A stretch of DNA of 35,860 nucleotides from Acidimicrobiaceae bacterium (GCA_003132165.1 PKWW01000061.1:1-35860); one strand, 5' to 3'. Positions 7,418 to 16,077 are shown, counted from the first letter of the stretch. Made by a program: numbers and translations. Notes: generated by a model from the sequence alone, not told the origin.

Positions 7418-7834
7418 GTGACGGTGCTGAACGCCGAACAACTTCAGGGGATCCTTTCGTCCTCGTTCGCTGGCGCGGACGTCGCGCGCATAGAGGAGGT
7501 CGACGGCGACACGGTGCTGTTGTGTCAGGAAGTGAACGATCGCCACGGTCGTCCGGGCGGCACACTCTCGGGTCCGACCATGATGATGCTCGCCGACACC
7601 GCCGCGTGGATGGCCATCCTCGCCCAGATCGGACCCGTCTTGCTCGCGGTGACGACCAGTCTGCATATTGACTTTCTCCGTAAACCCGACCTCACCGACC
7701 TCATGGCGCGCGCCACCATCTTGAAGCTCGGACGAAAGCTCGCCGTGGTCGACGTCGCGCTCTTCTCGAGGGGCCACAGCGAACTCGTCGCCAAGGCGCA
7801 AGTGACGTACTCGATTCCATCATCAGCCTCGTAG
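7418..7834 (+). CDS. Hotdog-fold thioesterase (PaaI-like)
   Basis: A 138-aa single hotdog domain expected to hydrolyse acyl-CoA thioesters. The segment GGTLSGPTMMMLAD at 47-60 corresponds to the long central helix region of PaaI-type enzymes, where HGG...ALAD is usual. Here the usual His is replaced by Pro-Gly (GRPGG), so the catalytic details may differ. The GTG start lies five bases after the permease stop, and translational coupling is likely. The acyl substrate is unknown. Confidence 0.85.
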   Translation: MTVLNAEQLQGILSSSFAGADVARIEEVDGDTVLLCQEVNDRHGRPGGTLSGPTMMMLADTAAWMAILAQIGPVLLAVTTSLHIDFLRKPDLTDLMARATILKLGRKLAVVDVALFSRGHSELVAKAQVTYSIPSSAS

Positions 7835-7851
7835 GCACCCCAAAGGACACC

Positions 7852-9030
7852 GTGACCGCTCGCCCCCTCACGCGTCCGTTGATATTCCTCATGGCGGTCG
7901 CCACCGGCGTCATCGTCGCCAACCTCTACTACCTGCAGCCCCTCTTGCACCAGGTGAAGGGTGACTTCGCCATCAGCACCTTTGCGACGTCGTCACTCGT
8001 CACGCTCATCCAGGTCGGCTACGTGTTCGGACTCGCGTTCGTCGTTCCGCTCGGCGATCTGATCCCCCGTCGGCGCCTGGTCACCGCGATCTTCATGGTC
8101 GCCGCCTTCACCATGGTGCTCGCATGCACCATCCACTCGTTCGTGATCTTCGCACTGCTGACCGTGGTCGTGGGAATCTCGTCAGTGGGCGGACAGGTTT
8201 TGATTCCCCTCGCCGCCGACCTCGCCGAGGAAGGTGAGCGTGGCCGCGTGGTCGCGCGACTGATGTCCGGACTCTTGATGGGCATCTTGCTTTCGCGGAC
8301 GCTGTCGGGTTTCGTCTCCGAGGCGATTGGCTGGCGCGGCGTCTACGTCGCCGCGGCGGTTCTGCTGCTCATAATGGCCATCGTGCTTCGTGCGGTCCTG
8401 CCCGCCGAGCCGGTGCGGGCGCGCGTCCCTTATGTGAAGCTCGTCACGAGTACCTTCGCGCTCCTCGCCACCTACTCAGAACTTCGCCGGCGCGCCTGGT
8501 TCGGCGCCACCTGCTTGGCCGCCTTCAGTGTCGTCTGGTCCACGCTCGCCTTCCAACTCTCCGGGGCACCCTTTCACTACTCCAACGGCATCATCGGCCT
8601 CTTCGGGCTTCTTGGCGTGGCGGGTGTGCTCGCCGCGAACGCCGCCGGGCACCAGGCCGACCACGACCGAGAACGGCGCTCGACCGTCGTGGCGGCGCTG
8701 TTGATCACGACATCATTCGTGGTGCTGCTCGTCGGCCACGACAACGTCTGGATCCTGGGTATCGGCATCATCCTGCTCGACGCCGGGGTGCAGGGCATGC
8801 AGATCACCAACCAATCGATCATCTATTCGCTCGCGCCCGAAATGCGCAGCCGCATCAACAGCGTCTACATGGTCTGCTTCTTCGCTGGCGCGTCGATTGG
8901 ATCGCTGCTCGCGGGCTACACCTACGCCCACGACGGCTGGACGGGCACCTGCCTGATTGGTCTAGTGATCGGCGTACTCATCACGGTGCCCGCGCTCGTG
9001 TGGCGCCGGCCGGCACCCTCAGCGGGCTGA
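7852..9030 (+). CDS. MFS transporter (12-TM efflux type)
   Basis: A 392-aa polytopic membrane protein with about twelve hydrophobic helices in two six-helix halves. The loop 2-3 region reads GDLIPRRRLV, the MFS signature (GxLxDRxGRR type). A central cytosolic loop surrounds residue 190. The GTG start follows aaagga with four bases of spacing. It is probably the last gene of the exporter operon, 17 bp after the thioesterase, and its end overlaps the convergent methyltransferase gene by 12 bp. It is most like small-molecule efflux carriers; the substrate is unknown. Confidence 0.9.
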   Translation: MTARPLTRPLIFLMAVATGVIVANLYYLQPLLHQVKGDFAISTFATSSLVTLIQVGYVFGLAFVVPLGDLIPRRRLVTAIFMVAAFTMVLACTIHSFVIFALLTVVVGISSVGGQVLIPLAADLAEEGERGRVVARLMSGLLMGILLSRTLSGFVSEAIGWRGVYVAAAVLLLIMAIVLRAVLPAEPVRARVPYVKLVTSTFALLATYSELRRRAWFGATCLAAFSVVWSTLAFQLSGAPFHYSNGIIGLFGLLGVAGVLAANAAGHQADHDRERRSTVVAALLITTSFVVLLVGHDNVWILGIGIILLDAGVQGMQITNQSIIYSLAPEMRSRINSVYMVCFFAGASIGSLLAGYTYAHDGWTGTCLIGLVIGVLITVPALVWRRPAPSAG

Positions 9031-9759
9031 TCTCGTCGCGATGGTCCCGCGCAGGGTCATGGGCACGCGCACGACGCCGTTGGTGACGAGCTCGGCGACC
9101 CGTCGGCGAAGTTCGGACTCCATCTCGTCACGTTGCGCGTCACTCTTCATGATGACGCTCGAATACGTCCCAAAGATTGCCACCAACTCCTCGGGTGTGC
9201 GGACCCAGAACCAATCGATCTCGACGTCCTCTACGTCAACGAAGTTCGCGTCATCTCGAAACGAGGCGAACCAGCCCCTCGGGCGCACGTTGGCGTCACC
9301 GGGGGTATTGCGCAGCTCGGTCAGTTCTTGCAGCCACGCCACGCCACGGCTAAAGCCGTTCCACAGGATAAAGAGCTCGCCACTGTCGCGAAGGACCCTC
9401 GCCATCTCGTAGGTGGCGTCGGGCTGTTCGAACCAGTGCCACGCCGACGAGACCAGTACCACGTCAAATGATTCGTCGGCGACAGGTAGTCGCTCGGCCG
9501 TGCCGGCGAGCGCGCGGACCTGTGGGCTGCGTCGCTCCAGCACGGCGCGCATGGCGTCGTCGGGCTCGACAGCCGTCACGTTCGCCCCGAGTTCCACGAG
9601 CAACCTCGTCCACGATCCGGTACCGGCACCCACCTCGAGCACGTCGAGACCGTGAAGGTCACCGAAGAGCTCCGCGGCCTCGGGCGGCGGCGAGGGACGG
9701 AACTGGTCGTACTGCTCGGCGACCGAGCCGAACTTCAGGCCCCGGCCGTCGTAGTCCAC
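9019..9759 (-). CDS. Class I SAM-dependent methyltransferase
   Basis: A 246-aa Rossmann-fold methyltransferase. Motif I LEVGAGTGSWT is at about 40-50. The acidic end of strand 2 is VTAVEPD at about 60-66. Motif IV-like FDVVLVSSAWHWFEQPD is at about 98-114 and resembles the UbiE/COQ5 and Methyltransf_11 group. GTG 9759 directly follows the glyS stop (TAAGTG), so it is translated from the same message. The acceptor substrate is not evident. Its C-terminus overlaps the MFS gene on the other strand. Confidence 0.9.
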   Translation of the reverse strand: MDYDGRGLKFGSVAEQYDQFRPSPPPEAAELFGDLHGLDVLEVGAGTGSWTRLLVELGANVTAVEPDDAMRAVLERRSPQVRALAGTAERLPVADESFDVVLVSSAWHWFEQPDATYEMARVLRDSGELFILWNGFSRGVAWLQELTELRNTPGDANVRPRGWFASFRDDANFVDVEDVEIDWFWVRTPEELVAIFGTYSSVIMKSDAQRDEMESELRRRVAELVTNGVVRVPMTLRGTIATRSAR

Positions 9760-11082
9760 TTAGAGCTGACCGGTCCTCGCGCGAAGGTCGGCGAGGAGAT
9801 CGTCGATCTTCACGCGCGTCTGCTCGGTCGTGTCGCGGTCGCGCACGGTCACGGCGTGGTCCTCGAGCGTGTCGAAGTCCACCGTGATGCAGTACGGCGT
9901 GCCGACCTCGTCCTGACGGCGGTAACGACGACCAATCGACTGAGTCACGTCGTAGTCGCACATGAAGTGCGGCTGGAGCTTCGCGAGTACTTCCTTCGAG
10001 ACCCCTTCGAGTTCGGGCTTCTTCGAAAGTGGCAGCACCGCAACCTGGTACGGAGCGAGGCGCCAGTCGAGACGCAGCACCGTGCGCACCTCGCCTTCGA
10101 CCTCGTCCTCGTGGTAGGCGGCGAGCAGGAACGCCATCATGGCGCGCGTCGCACCGGCGGCCGGTTCGATGACGTAGGGCGTGTAGCGCTCGTTGGCCGC
10201 CTGGTCGAAGTACTCGAGCCTGACACCCGAGGCGTTCGAGTGCTGGGTGAGGTCGTAGTCACCGCGGTTGGCGATACCCTCGAGTTCGTCCCAGCCCCAG
10301 GGGTAGGCGAACTCGACGTCAGTCGTGCCCTTGGAGTAATGCGAGAGGTCCTCTTGGGCGTGCTCGTGGAGGCGCAGTTGTGCCTCGGGGATGCCAAGGT
10401 CGAGGTACCAGTCGTAACGGGCCTTGATCCAGTACTTGTACCACTCGTCCGCTTCGGAGGGCGGGACGAAGAACTCCATCTCCATCTGCTCGAACTCGCG
10501 GGTGCGAAACACGAAGTTCTGGGGCGTGATCTCGTTGCGGAACGACTTGCCGATCTGGGCAATGCCGAACGGCGGCTTCTTTCGAACCGTGGAGAGCACG
10601 TTGGCGAAGTTGGTGAACATTCCCTGGGCGGTCTCGGGGCGCAGGTACGCGGTCGCGCCGTCGCCTTCGACCGGACCGGCTTGGGTCTTGAACATGAGGT
10701 TGAACGCCCTGGGCTCAGTGAACTCGGTCGAGCCGCAGTTGGGGCACACGCCGTTGATCTTGTCCTCGCGCCAACGTTCCTTGCACTTTCGACAGTCCAC
10801 CAACGGATCGGTGAAGGTCTCGAGGTGACCCGACGCCGCCCAGACGGCGGGCGGACCGAGGATCGCGGCGTCGAGGCCGACGATGTCGCTGCGCAGTTGC
10901 ACCATCTCACGCCACCACGCCTGTTTCACGTTGCGAAGCATGTTCACGCCCAGGGGGCCGTAGTCGTAGGTCGAACGGAACCCGCCATAGATCTCGGCCG
11001 ATTGGAAGATGAATCCGCGTCGCTTCGCCAGATTCGTGACTTTATCCAGCAGGTTCGGGTCGGTAGCGGGTGCTGATTCCAT
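9760..11082 (-). CDS. glyS: Glycyl-tRNA synthetase, single-chain (alpha2) type
   Basis: Charges tRNA-Gly. This 440-aa class II enzyme is the eukaryote/archaeal-like form common in actinobacteria. An early GGFRSTYDYGPLG segment is followed by a zinc-type insertion with CRKC and CPNC (about 98-117). Motif 2 is FRNEITPQNFVFRTREFEQMEMEFF, split here as FRNEITPQ and FRTREFEQ. Motif 3 lies at GATRAMMAFL, with a C-terminal anticodon-binding domain from about 345. The ATG 11082 start lies 17 bp after the hemW stop. No T-box leader exists in that gap, so control must come from upstream. Confidence 0.97.
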   Translation of the reverse strand: MESAPATDPNLLDKVTNLAKRRGFIFQSAEIYGGFRSTYDYGPLGVNMLRNVKQAWWREMVQLRSDIVGLDAAILGPPAVWAASGHLETFTDPLVDCRKCKERWREDKINGVCPNCGSTEFTEPRAFNLMFKTQAGPVEGDGATAYLRPETAQGMFTNFANVLSTVRKKPPFGIAQIGKSFRNEITPQNFVFRTREFEQMEMEFFVPPSEADEWYKYWIKARYDWYLDLGIPEAQLRLHEHAQEDLSHYSKGTTDVEFAYPWGWDELEGIANRGDYDLTQHSNASGVRLEYFDQAANERYTPYVIEPAAGATRAMMAFLLAAYHEDEVEGEVRTVLRLDWRLAPYQVAVLPLSKKPELEGVSKEVLAKLQPHFMCDYDVTQSIGRRYRRQDEVGTPYCITVDFDTLEDHAVTVRDRDTTEQTRVKIDDLLADLRARTGQL

Positions 11083-11099
11083 TGGACAAGGCTACTGGA

Positions 11100-12179
11100 C
11101 TAGTTCCCGCTCCTCAGACGAACGATCACCTGGTTGGCGAGCAAGCGACCCTCGGGAGCCAGTGTTACCCGGCCTTCGCGTACGCGAATCAGGTGCGCAA
11201 TCTCATCGAGCGAGTCGAAGGCTTCGACCGGGACACCCCTGCTGGTTCGAAGCGCCAAAGAGTCGCGCTCGAACTGCTGGGTCGATTCGTCGAGCGTCTC
11301 CTCGCCGCCCAACGGACGCTCCCCCGCTCGGACCATGGCGATGTAGCGGTCAGGCGTGCGCACGTTCCAGTACCGGCGTCCGTGCTCGTGCGAGTGCGCC
11401 GCCGATCCGAAGCCCGCGTAGTCGTCGTGGTCCCAGTAGACGTGATTGTGGCGGCACTCGTGACCGGGCCTCGCCCAGTTGGAGATCTCCTCCCACTCGT
11501 AGCCGTCCGCTTCGAGTGTCTGGCCCACGACGTCGTAGGCGTCGGCGGTCTCGTCCTCGTCGGGGTGGCGAGCGGGGTCGCTACCGAGCGGGGTCGCTGG
11601 TTCGGGGGTCAACGCGTAGCAGCTGATGTGCGGTGGTGGGAATTCGAGACTGAGCAGATCACGAAGCGTCGCGCGCGCATCGTCGAGTGTCTCGGCACGT
11701 GATCCGACGATGAGATCCATGTTCCACGTCGTAAAGCCCGCTCGGGTCACCGCTTGCGATACCTCTTCGTGCGCCATCGTGCCGTGGCGGCGACCGAGGT
11801 CGGCGAGTACGGCCGGCTGCGTCGACTGCACCCCAAAACTCATCCGCGTCACTCCTCCATTGCGATAGGCGACGAGTCGCTCGAGGCTCGCGTCCTCAGG
11901 ATTGCACTCGACGGTCACCTCACAGTCCTCGAGCCGGGGAATGGCGTCAAGGATGCGCAGCAGTTGCTCGGGGCTGAGACGAGAGGGCGTGCCGCCGCCG
12001 AAGAACACCGAGGTCGCCGGCCTCAGTCCGTCCTCTTTCGCCCACTCGACCTCCTGGACAACGGCGTCAACGTAGTCGTCCATCAGATGGTCGCGGTCCG
12101 AGTACGTGGCGAAGGCGCAGTAATCGCACCGGTGCGCGCAGAAGGGCACGTGCACGTAGACGCCAAATGGTCGGCTCAC
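11100..12179 (-). CDS. hemW: HemW-like radical SAM heme chaperone
   Basis: A 359-aa HemN/HemW-family protein. The radical-SAM cluster motif CxxxCxxC is at Cys14, Cys18 and Cys21 (CAHRCDYC). GGGTPS and FGVQS follow. The HemW-specific heme-binding motif HNxxYW is present as HNHVYW. HemW inserts or transfers heme and is not a coproporphyrinogen oxidase, although it is often annotated as one. I start it at GTG 12179 (VSRPFGVYVHVPFC), because homology begins there and GAAGG lies seven bases upstream. The longer open frame to 12335 has no family likeness. Confidence 0.93.
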   Translation of the reverse strand: MSRPFGVYVHVPFCAHRCDYCAFATYSDRDHLMDDYVDAVVQEVEWAKEDGLRPATSVFFGGGTPSRLSPEQLLRILDAIPRLEDCEVTVECNPEDASLERLVAYRNGGVTRMSFGVQSTQPAVLADLGRRHGTMAHEEVSQAVTRAGFTTWNMDLIVGSRAETLDDARATLRDLLSLEFPPPHISCYALTPEPATPLGSDPARHPDEDETADAYDVVGQTLEADGYEWEEISNWARPGHECRHNHVYWDHDDYAGFGSAAHSHEHGRRYWNVRTPDRYIAMVRAGERPLGGEETLDESTQQFERDSLALRTSRGVPVEAFDSLDEIAHLIRVREGRVTLAPEGRLLANQVIVRLRSGN

Positions 12180-12213
12180 GAGTGAACCTTCACGAGTGTC
12201 CGCAGCTCGGCGG

Positions 12214-12228
12214 GGCGCGAATCGCGCC
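12214..12228. terminator. Hairpin between recO and hemW, possible terminator
   Basis: GGCGCGAATCGCGCC forms a 6-7 bp GC-rich stem with a tiny loop, 58 bp after the recO stop. There is no T-run on either strand. It may be a weak terminator, an mRNA processing or stability element, or a protein site. Confidence 0.35.
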
Positions 12229-12285
12229 TGAACCGGAAAATAATGGGTGTGCTCAACAAGGGTCCTCGTACTGTACCAAGGCACC

Positions 12286-13032
12286 TTACCGGTCAGTGGG
12301 CAATGGCGAGAGCGGGGCCGTCGAACGCGCGGCACGAAGTCGTCGTCCGAAGTGTTGCTCGATCGAGTCGCTCGCGAGCGTCATCACCTCGCCCGTTCCT
12401 GGTGGTGAGGCCTCCTTCAGCACCGCGCCGAGATCGCCACCGAGGATCCTGCGCACCAGCGCCAGCGCCTCGGGCGAGATCGAGTACCCCGATCGACACT
12501 CGCTGCAGAGCGTGCCGCCGACCTGCGCGTCGAACGCCACCAGGGGACCTTCGCGACCGCAGTTCACGCAACAATCAACCACGGGCTCGGAGCCGTCGTG
12601 GGCGAGCAGCCGGAAGAAGAACGACGCGGGCACGAGCGACGGTTCGAACTCGGGGTTGTCGAGGGTGAGCAGCACCCGCGCCAACAAATCGAAGATGCCC
12701 TCGTCGGCGACGTCGTCACTCGGAATCGCGTCGACGACCTCCACGACGGCATAGCCGGCATTGATCCTCGCGTACGATGACCGCAGGGTCGTCAGTCGCT
12801 CGCGGTGCTGAACCTGACGCGCGATGTAGAGGTCGCCGCGCGACTTCACCAGGTGCACATTCACGTACGCGAGCGGCTCGAGCGTGCCGCCGAGTTTGCT
12901 GGTGGTCTTGCGGATCCCCCTCGCGAGCACGCGCACCTTGCCGTGTTGTCGGGTCCACAGCACCGCGATCCGATCGGACTCCCCGGACTTGTAGGTCCGC
13001 AAAACGACTGCGTCGTCCTGGAGTTCCCTCAC
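12286..13032 (-). CDS. recO: DNA repair protein RecO
   Basis: A mediator that helps load RecA on SSB-coated single strands in the RecFOR pathway. The protein is 248 aa. The N-terminal OB fold starts ELQDDAVVLRTYKSGESD. A helical domain carries zinc-type cysteines Cys155, Cys158, Cys176 and Cys179 (CVNC...CSEC). The GTG 13032 start overlaps the stop of the small membrane protein as GTGA. The open frame runs to 13524, but that part is out of family and antisense-like. It sits in an operon with uppS, which is common in actinobacteria. Confidence 0.95.
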   Translation of the reverse strand: MRELQDDAVVLRTYKSGESDRIAVLWTRQHGKVRVLARGIRKTTSKLGGTLEPLAYVNVHLVKSRGDLYIARQVQHRERLTTLRSSYARINAGYAVVEVVDAIPSDDVADEGIFDLLARVLLTLDNPEFEPSLVPASFFFRLLAHDGSEPVVDCCVNCGREGPLVAFDAQVGGTLCSECRSGYSISPEALALVRRILGGDLGAVLKEASPPGTGEVMTLASDSIEQHFGRRLRAARSTAPLSPLPTDR

Positions 13033-13250
13033 TCGTCGCTCTCGTGATCGTGGTCGTGGTCCTCGAAGTGCTGCTTGCGAGGGGTGATGCCCATGTAGCG
13101 ATTGAGCGCGACGCCCACTGCGACCAACACCGCGAGCACCAGGGGGATGAGCAGTGGCGCCACCAGGCTGTTGGCTCCATTGAGCGCGAGCACCCAGAGG
13201 AACACATAGAGCAGGATCGCCAGCACGATGACCGTGCGGGTCACCTTCAC
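13029..13250 (-). CDS. Small two-helix membrane protein, unknown function
   Basis: A 73-aa protein predicted from GTG 13250, which overlaps the uppS stop as GTGA; its own stop overlaps the recO start the same way. Two hydrophobic segments lie at about 5-25 and 28-50. A basic turn NRYMGITPRKQ follows, then an acidic and His-rich tail, HFEDHDHDHESDE, which could bind a metal. The double overlap is the main evidence that it is a real gene. I do not recognise a named family, and an upstream extension to 13376 is unlikely. Confidence 0.75.
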   Translation of the reverse strand: MKVTRTVIVLAILLYVFLWVLALNGANSLVAPLLIPLVLAVLVAVGVALNRYMGITPRKQHFEDHDHDHESDE

Positions 13251-13987
13251 TTGTCGAGTCCTCCGAAACGCCGTTCGCGGCGTTGGTACTCCGCGATGGC
13301 TTCGTAGAGGTCCTCGCGGCGAAAGTCCGGCCAGAGCACTTCGGTAAACACGAGTTCCGAGTAGGCCATCTCCCACAGCAGGAAATTCGAGATCCGGTAC
13401 TCGCCCGAGGTGCGGATGACCAGATCGGGATCGGGCAGTTCGGGGTGGTAGAGGCGCGACCGGATGGCCTTCTCGTCGATCTTGTTCGCCGGGACCTTGT
13501 CCTGGACGAGTTGCTTGACGGCATCGACGATCTCGGCGCGCCCCCCGTAGTTAAAGGCGATGTTCAAGGTCATGACCTTGTTCGACTTGGTCAACTCGGC
13601 GGCTTCGTCCATGTTGCGCAGCACGCGCCTGGGTACTCGCCAATCGCGACGACCCGAGAAGGTGATCCGCACGCCCTCGGCGTGTAGTTCGTGCTGACGC
13701 CGCTCGAGAAGTCCTTGATTGAAGTTCATGAGGTAACGAACTTCGTCGATGGGACGACGCCAGTTCTCGGTGGAGAAGGCGTAGACCGTGAGCGCCTTTA
13801 CGCCAATGGCGAGCGCACCGTAGGCCGTATCGACGAGCGCCACCTCGCCCGCGCCATGACCCTCGGTCCTCGCGAGGCCCTGGCGCTGGGCCCAGCGACC
13901 GTTTCCATCCATGACGACGGCCACGTGATGGGGAATACTGTCGCGCTCGATCAAAGGGGGAATTGGGGTGGGGCGTGGATCGGACAC
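13247..13987 (-). CDS. uppS: cis-Prenyltransferase UppS (polyprenyl diphosphate synthase)
   Basis: Condenses isopentenyl diphosphate into the long cis-polyprenyl diphosphate that carries cell-wall precursors at the membrane. The protein is 246 aa. The catalytic Asp27 lies in MDGNGRW, with the expected His44 in EGHGAG. FSTENW follows at about residue 71, and RTSGEYRISNFLLWEMAYSE is the C-terminal diphosphate-binding and hydrophobic motif. Start GTG 13987 has no Shine-Dalgarno sequence, but a TAGGTT box lies six bases upstream. It is the first gene of the uppS-recO-hemW-glyS group. Whether the product is C50 or C55 cannot be told. Confidence 0.96.
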   Translation of the reverse strand: MSDPRPTPIPPLIERDSIPHHVAVVMDGNGRWAQRQGLARTEGHGAGEVALVDTAYGALAIGVKALTVYAFSTENWRRPIDEVRYLMNFNQGLLERRQHELHAEGVRITFSGRRDWRVPRRVLRNMDEAAELTKSNKVMTLNIAFNYGGRAEIVDAVKQLVQDKVPANKIDEKAIRSRLYHPELPDPDLVIRTSGEYRISNFLLWEMAYSELVFTEVLWPDFRREDLYEAIAEYQRRERRFGGLDK

Positions 13988-13993
13988 GGATAA

Positions 13994-13999
13994 AACCTA
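13994..13999 (-). promoter_or_regulatory. Candidate -10 box of uppS (leaderless)
   Basis: TAGGTT on the minus strand, then TTATCC, then the GTG start. It lies in the 61-bp divergent gap shared with the helicase gene. Confidence 0.45.
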
Positions 14000-14036
14000 G
14001 TTCCTACGTTTAAGAAAACGCGAAGAACCAAGCATC

Positions 14037-14042
14037 TAAGGT
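14037..14042 (+). promoter_or_regulatory. Candidate -10 box of the DinG-like helicase (leaderless)
   Basis: TAAGGT is followed by six bases and GTG 14049. The same hexamer with the same spacing precedes the DUF2332 gene at 23932. Confidence 0.45.
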
Positions 14043-14048
14043 CTCGTA

Positions 14049-16016
14049 GTGGAATCTTTCGACCCCGACGAGCAGGCCCCGTACGTCGAACCCGACGACG
14101 AAGAGGGTATCCAGCTCGACGACGATATTGTCGCCATCGACGTCGACCGCGCACTCGCCATGCTCGAGACGATCACCAACGACCTGCCCGGCGGCGGCGA
14201 GGTCCGCGAAGGACAGCGCCAGATGGTGCGAAGTGTCGCCCAGGCCTTCTCGCGACGTCAGCACACCATCATCGAAGCCGGCACCGGCGTCGGTAAGTCC
14301 CTCGCCTATCTCGTGCCGGCCGCCATGGTTGGCCAGCGCGTCGTCATCGCGACCGCCACCAAGAATCTCCAGGATCAACTCGCTCAGAAGGACGCCCCCA
14401 CGGTCAGCGCCCACGCGACCAGGACCAAGGTGGCGGTGCTGAAGGGCAAGAACAACTACCTGTGCCGCAACCGGGCCCACGCCGTGAGCGCCGGCACGCA
14501 ACTGAGTTTCGATGACGGTACCGAGGTGCCCAGGGGCGTCGCCGACCAGATGCGCCGGATCCTCAAGTGGTCCAATGAGACAACGACCGGCGACCGCGAC
14601 GAGTTGTCGTTCGAGATTGACAGCCGCGCGTGGCGGGGCCTCTCGGTCACGCCTCAAGAGTGCCTCGGTCGCGTCCAGTGCCCCCAGGGACAGGCGTGTT
14701 TCGCCGAACTCGCGAAAGACCGGGCCGCCGAGAGTTCTCTGCTCATCGTCAATACCCACCTCTACGCGGCCCACCTCGCGTCGGGCTCGATGCTCCTGCC
14801 GGCCCACGAGTTCGTCGTCTTTGACGAGGCTCACGAGGCACTCGACATCTTTGCCTCGCTGCTCGGGACGTCGCTCAACTCCTCGCGCCTTCGAGCCTTT
14901 TCCGGCGTCGCGCGTTCGCTCCTCGGTACGGGCTTCACCGAGGCCTGCCTCGACCTCGTCAATTGCGCCGACCGCCTTTCCTCGTCGCTGCTGCAGCAGG
15001 TCGACACCAACCAGATGACCGGACTCGACGAGGACTGCGCGCGCGAGTTGGGTCGAGCGGGCGAACTGGTGACGCGCCTCGTCGAGGGACTGCGCGAACT
15101 CGAGGCGAACGACGCCGACAGCGACGCACGAAAGATACGTGCGCTCGGCCCCGGCATCCACCTAATGAACGATCTGGACCGGGTGAGCCGGATTCGAGAC
15201 GGCGAGCTGCTGTATCTCGCAAAGAGGGACCGCGACGTTGACATCGAGGTGTCCCTCGTCGACGTCGGACCGCGCCTGCGCGACGATCTCTGGGGCAACG
15301 TCACCGCCGTCCTTACCAGTGCGACGATTCCGGACAACCTGGCGAAGAATCTCGGCCTCGACGGGATGAGCACCACCGAACACTTCGACAGCCCCTTCGA
15401 CTACCAGCACAACTCACTGCTCTACGTGCCCGATCACTTCCCTTCGCGCAACGACGAGGGCGCCGAAAAGGCGATCATCGAAGAGTTGATTGAGTTGATC
15501 ACCGCCGCCGGGGGCCGGACACTCGCCCTCTTCACCAATCGCTCGGTGATGAACCGTGTCGCCGAGGCCGTCGAGCCGCGCCTTTCAACGCCCGTGCTGG
15601 TGCAGGGGACTTTGTCGCGTCACCGGATCATCAAGGAATTTCGTGACAGCGCCGAAGCGAGCCTCTTCGCGGTCACGAGTTTCTGGCAGGGCATCGACGT
15701 TCCAGGCCACTCGCTGAGCCTGGTCACCATTGACCGCCTGCCCTTCGCGGTGCCGAACGACCCGCTCGCCGAGGCGCGCCGGAGCCGCTCGGACAAGCCC
15801 TTCTACGAGGTCGACCTCCCACGCGCGGCGATGCTTCTCGCCCAGGGCGTGGGCCGGTTGATTAGGACCAGTACCGACCGCGGCGTCGTGGCGGTGCTCG
15901 ACACCCGCCTCGCTGAAGCCAGTTACAAGTCAGCCCTCTTTCGCAAGCTGCCCCCGATGAAACGAACCCGCGACAAGGCCCAAGTACACGCCTTTTTGAA
16001 CGATCTTCAGTCCTAA
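14049..16016 (+). CDS. DinG/YoaA-like superfamily 2 DNA helicase with Fe-S cluster
   Basis: An ATP-driven 5'-3' helicase of the XPD/DinG type, likely acting in repair of stalled forks. The protein is 655 aa. Walker A AGTGVGKS is at 77-84. Four Fe-S cysteines are at 139, 205, 211 and 217, and the DEAH box (FDEAHE) is at about 259-262. The C-terminal half has motif VI QGVGRLIR. There is no N-terminal exonuclease domain, unlike Firmicute DinG. It starts at GTG 14049 with no Shine-Dalgarno sequence. An acidic N-terminal 30 residues precede the core. It is transcribed divergently from uppS. Confidence 0.93.
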   Translation: MESFDPDEQAPYVEPDDEEGIQLDDDIVAIDVDRALAMLETITNDLPGGGEVREGQRQMVRSVAQAFSRRQHTIIEAGTGVGKSLAYLVPAAMVGQRVVIATATKNLQDQLAQKDAPTVSAHATRTKVAVLKGKNNYLCRNRAHAVSAGTQLSFDDGTEVPRGVADQMRRILKWSNETTTGDRDELSFEIDSRAWRGLSVTPQECLGRVQCPQGQACFAELAKDRAAESSLLIVNTHLYAAHLASGSMLLPAHEFVVFDEAHEALDIFASLLGTSLNSSRLRAFSGVARSLLGTGFTEACLDLVNCADRLSSSLLQQVDTNQMTGLDEDCARELGRAGELVTRLVEGLRELEANDADSDARKIRALGPGIHLMNDLDRVSRIRDGELLYLAKRDRDVDIEVSLVDVGPRLRDDLWGNVTAVLTSATIPDNLAKNLGLDGMSTTEHFDSPFDYQHNSLLYVPDHFPSRNDEGAEKAIIEELIELITAAGGRTLALFTNRSVMNRVAEAVEPRLSTPVLVQGTLSRHRIIKEFRDSAEASLFAVTSFWQGIDVPGHSLSLVTIDRLPFAVPNDPLAEARRSRSDKPFYEVDLPRAAMLLAQGVGRLIRTSTDRGVVAVLDTRLAEASYKSALFRKLPPMKRTRDKAQVHAFLNDLQS

Positions 16017-16052
16017 TTCTCACGAAGATGCCTATTTGATGGCGTTTTGCCT

Positions 16053-16058
16053 TATACT
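16053..16058 (+). promoter_or_regulatory. Candidate -10 box of the TauE/SafE gene
   Basis: TATACT, a good -10 hexamer in an AT-rich gap, 38 bp before the GTG start. No clear -35 is present. It overlaps the palindrome at 16057. Confidence 0.4.
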
Positions 16059-16077
16059 AGTAATTCACTAGGAATTA
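16057..16077. promoter_or_regulatory. Two interleaved palindromes, putative operator
   Basis: CTAGT-AATTC-ACTAG (16057-16071) and TAATTC-ACTAG-GAATTA (16061-16077) are both perfect inverted repeats and share bases. They lie over and just after the TATACT box, in the usual place for a repressor site. No regulator gene lies next to them. Confidence 0.45.

Noticed and set aside
9652..11076. 474-codon open frame on the plus strand opposite glyS
   Set aside because: It is the mirror frame of glycyl-tRNA synthetase, with low-complexity Arg/Val/Leu content and no promoter or start signal.
11083..11099. T-box or other leader before glyS, and similarly before leuS
   Set aside because: The gap before glyS is 17 bp and the leuS leader is essentially absent. 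No T-box sequence can fit.
12180..12335. N-terminal extension of hemW
   Set aside because: Family homology starts at VSRPFGVYVHVPFC, and GTG 12179 has its own ribosome site.
13033..13524. N-terminal extension of recO to 13524
   Set aside because: The added 160 residues are Arg/Ser/Pro-rich, lie in another frame of uppS and the small protein, and have no RecO likeness. GTG 13032 fits the overlap pattern.
14010..15161. 383-codon open frame on the minus strand opposite the helicase
   Set aside because: Antisense to Walker A, Fe-S and DEAH motifs of the helicase; no recognisable domain.
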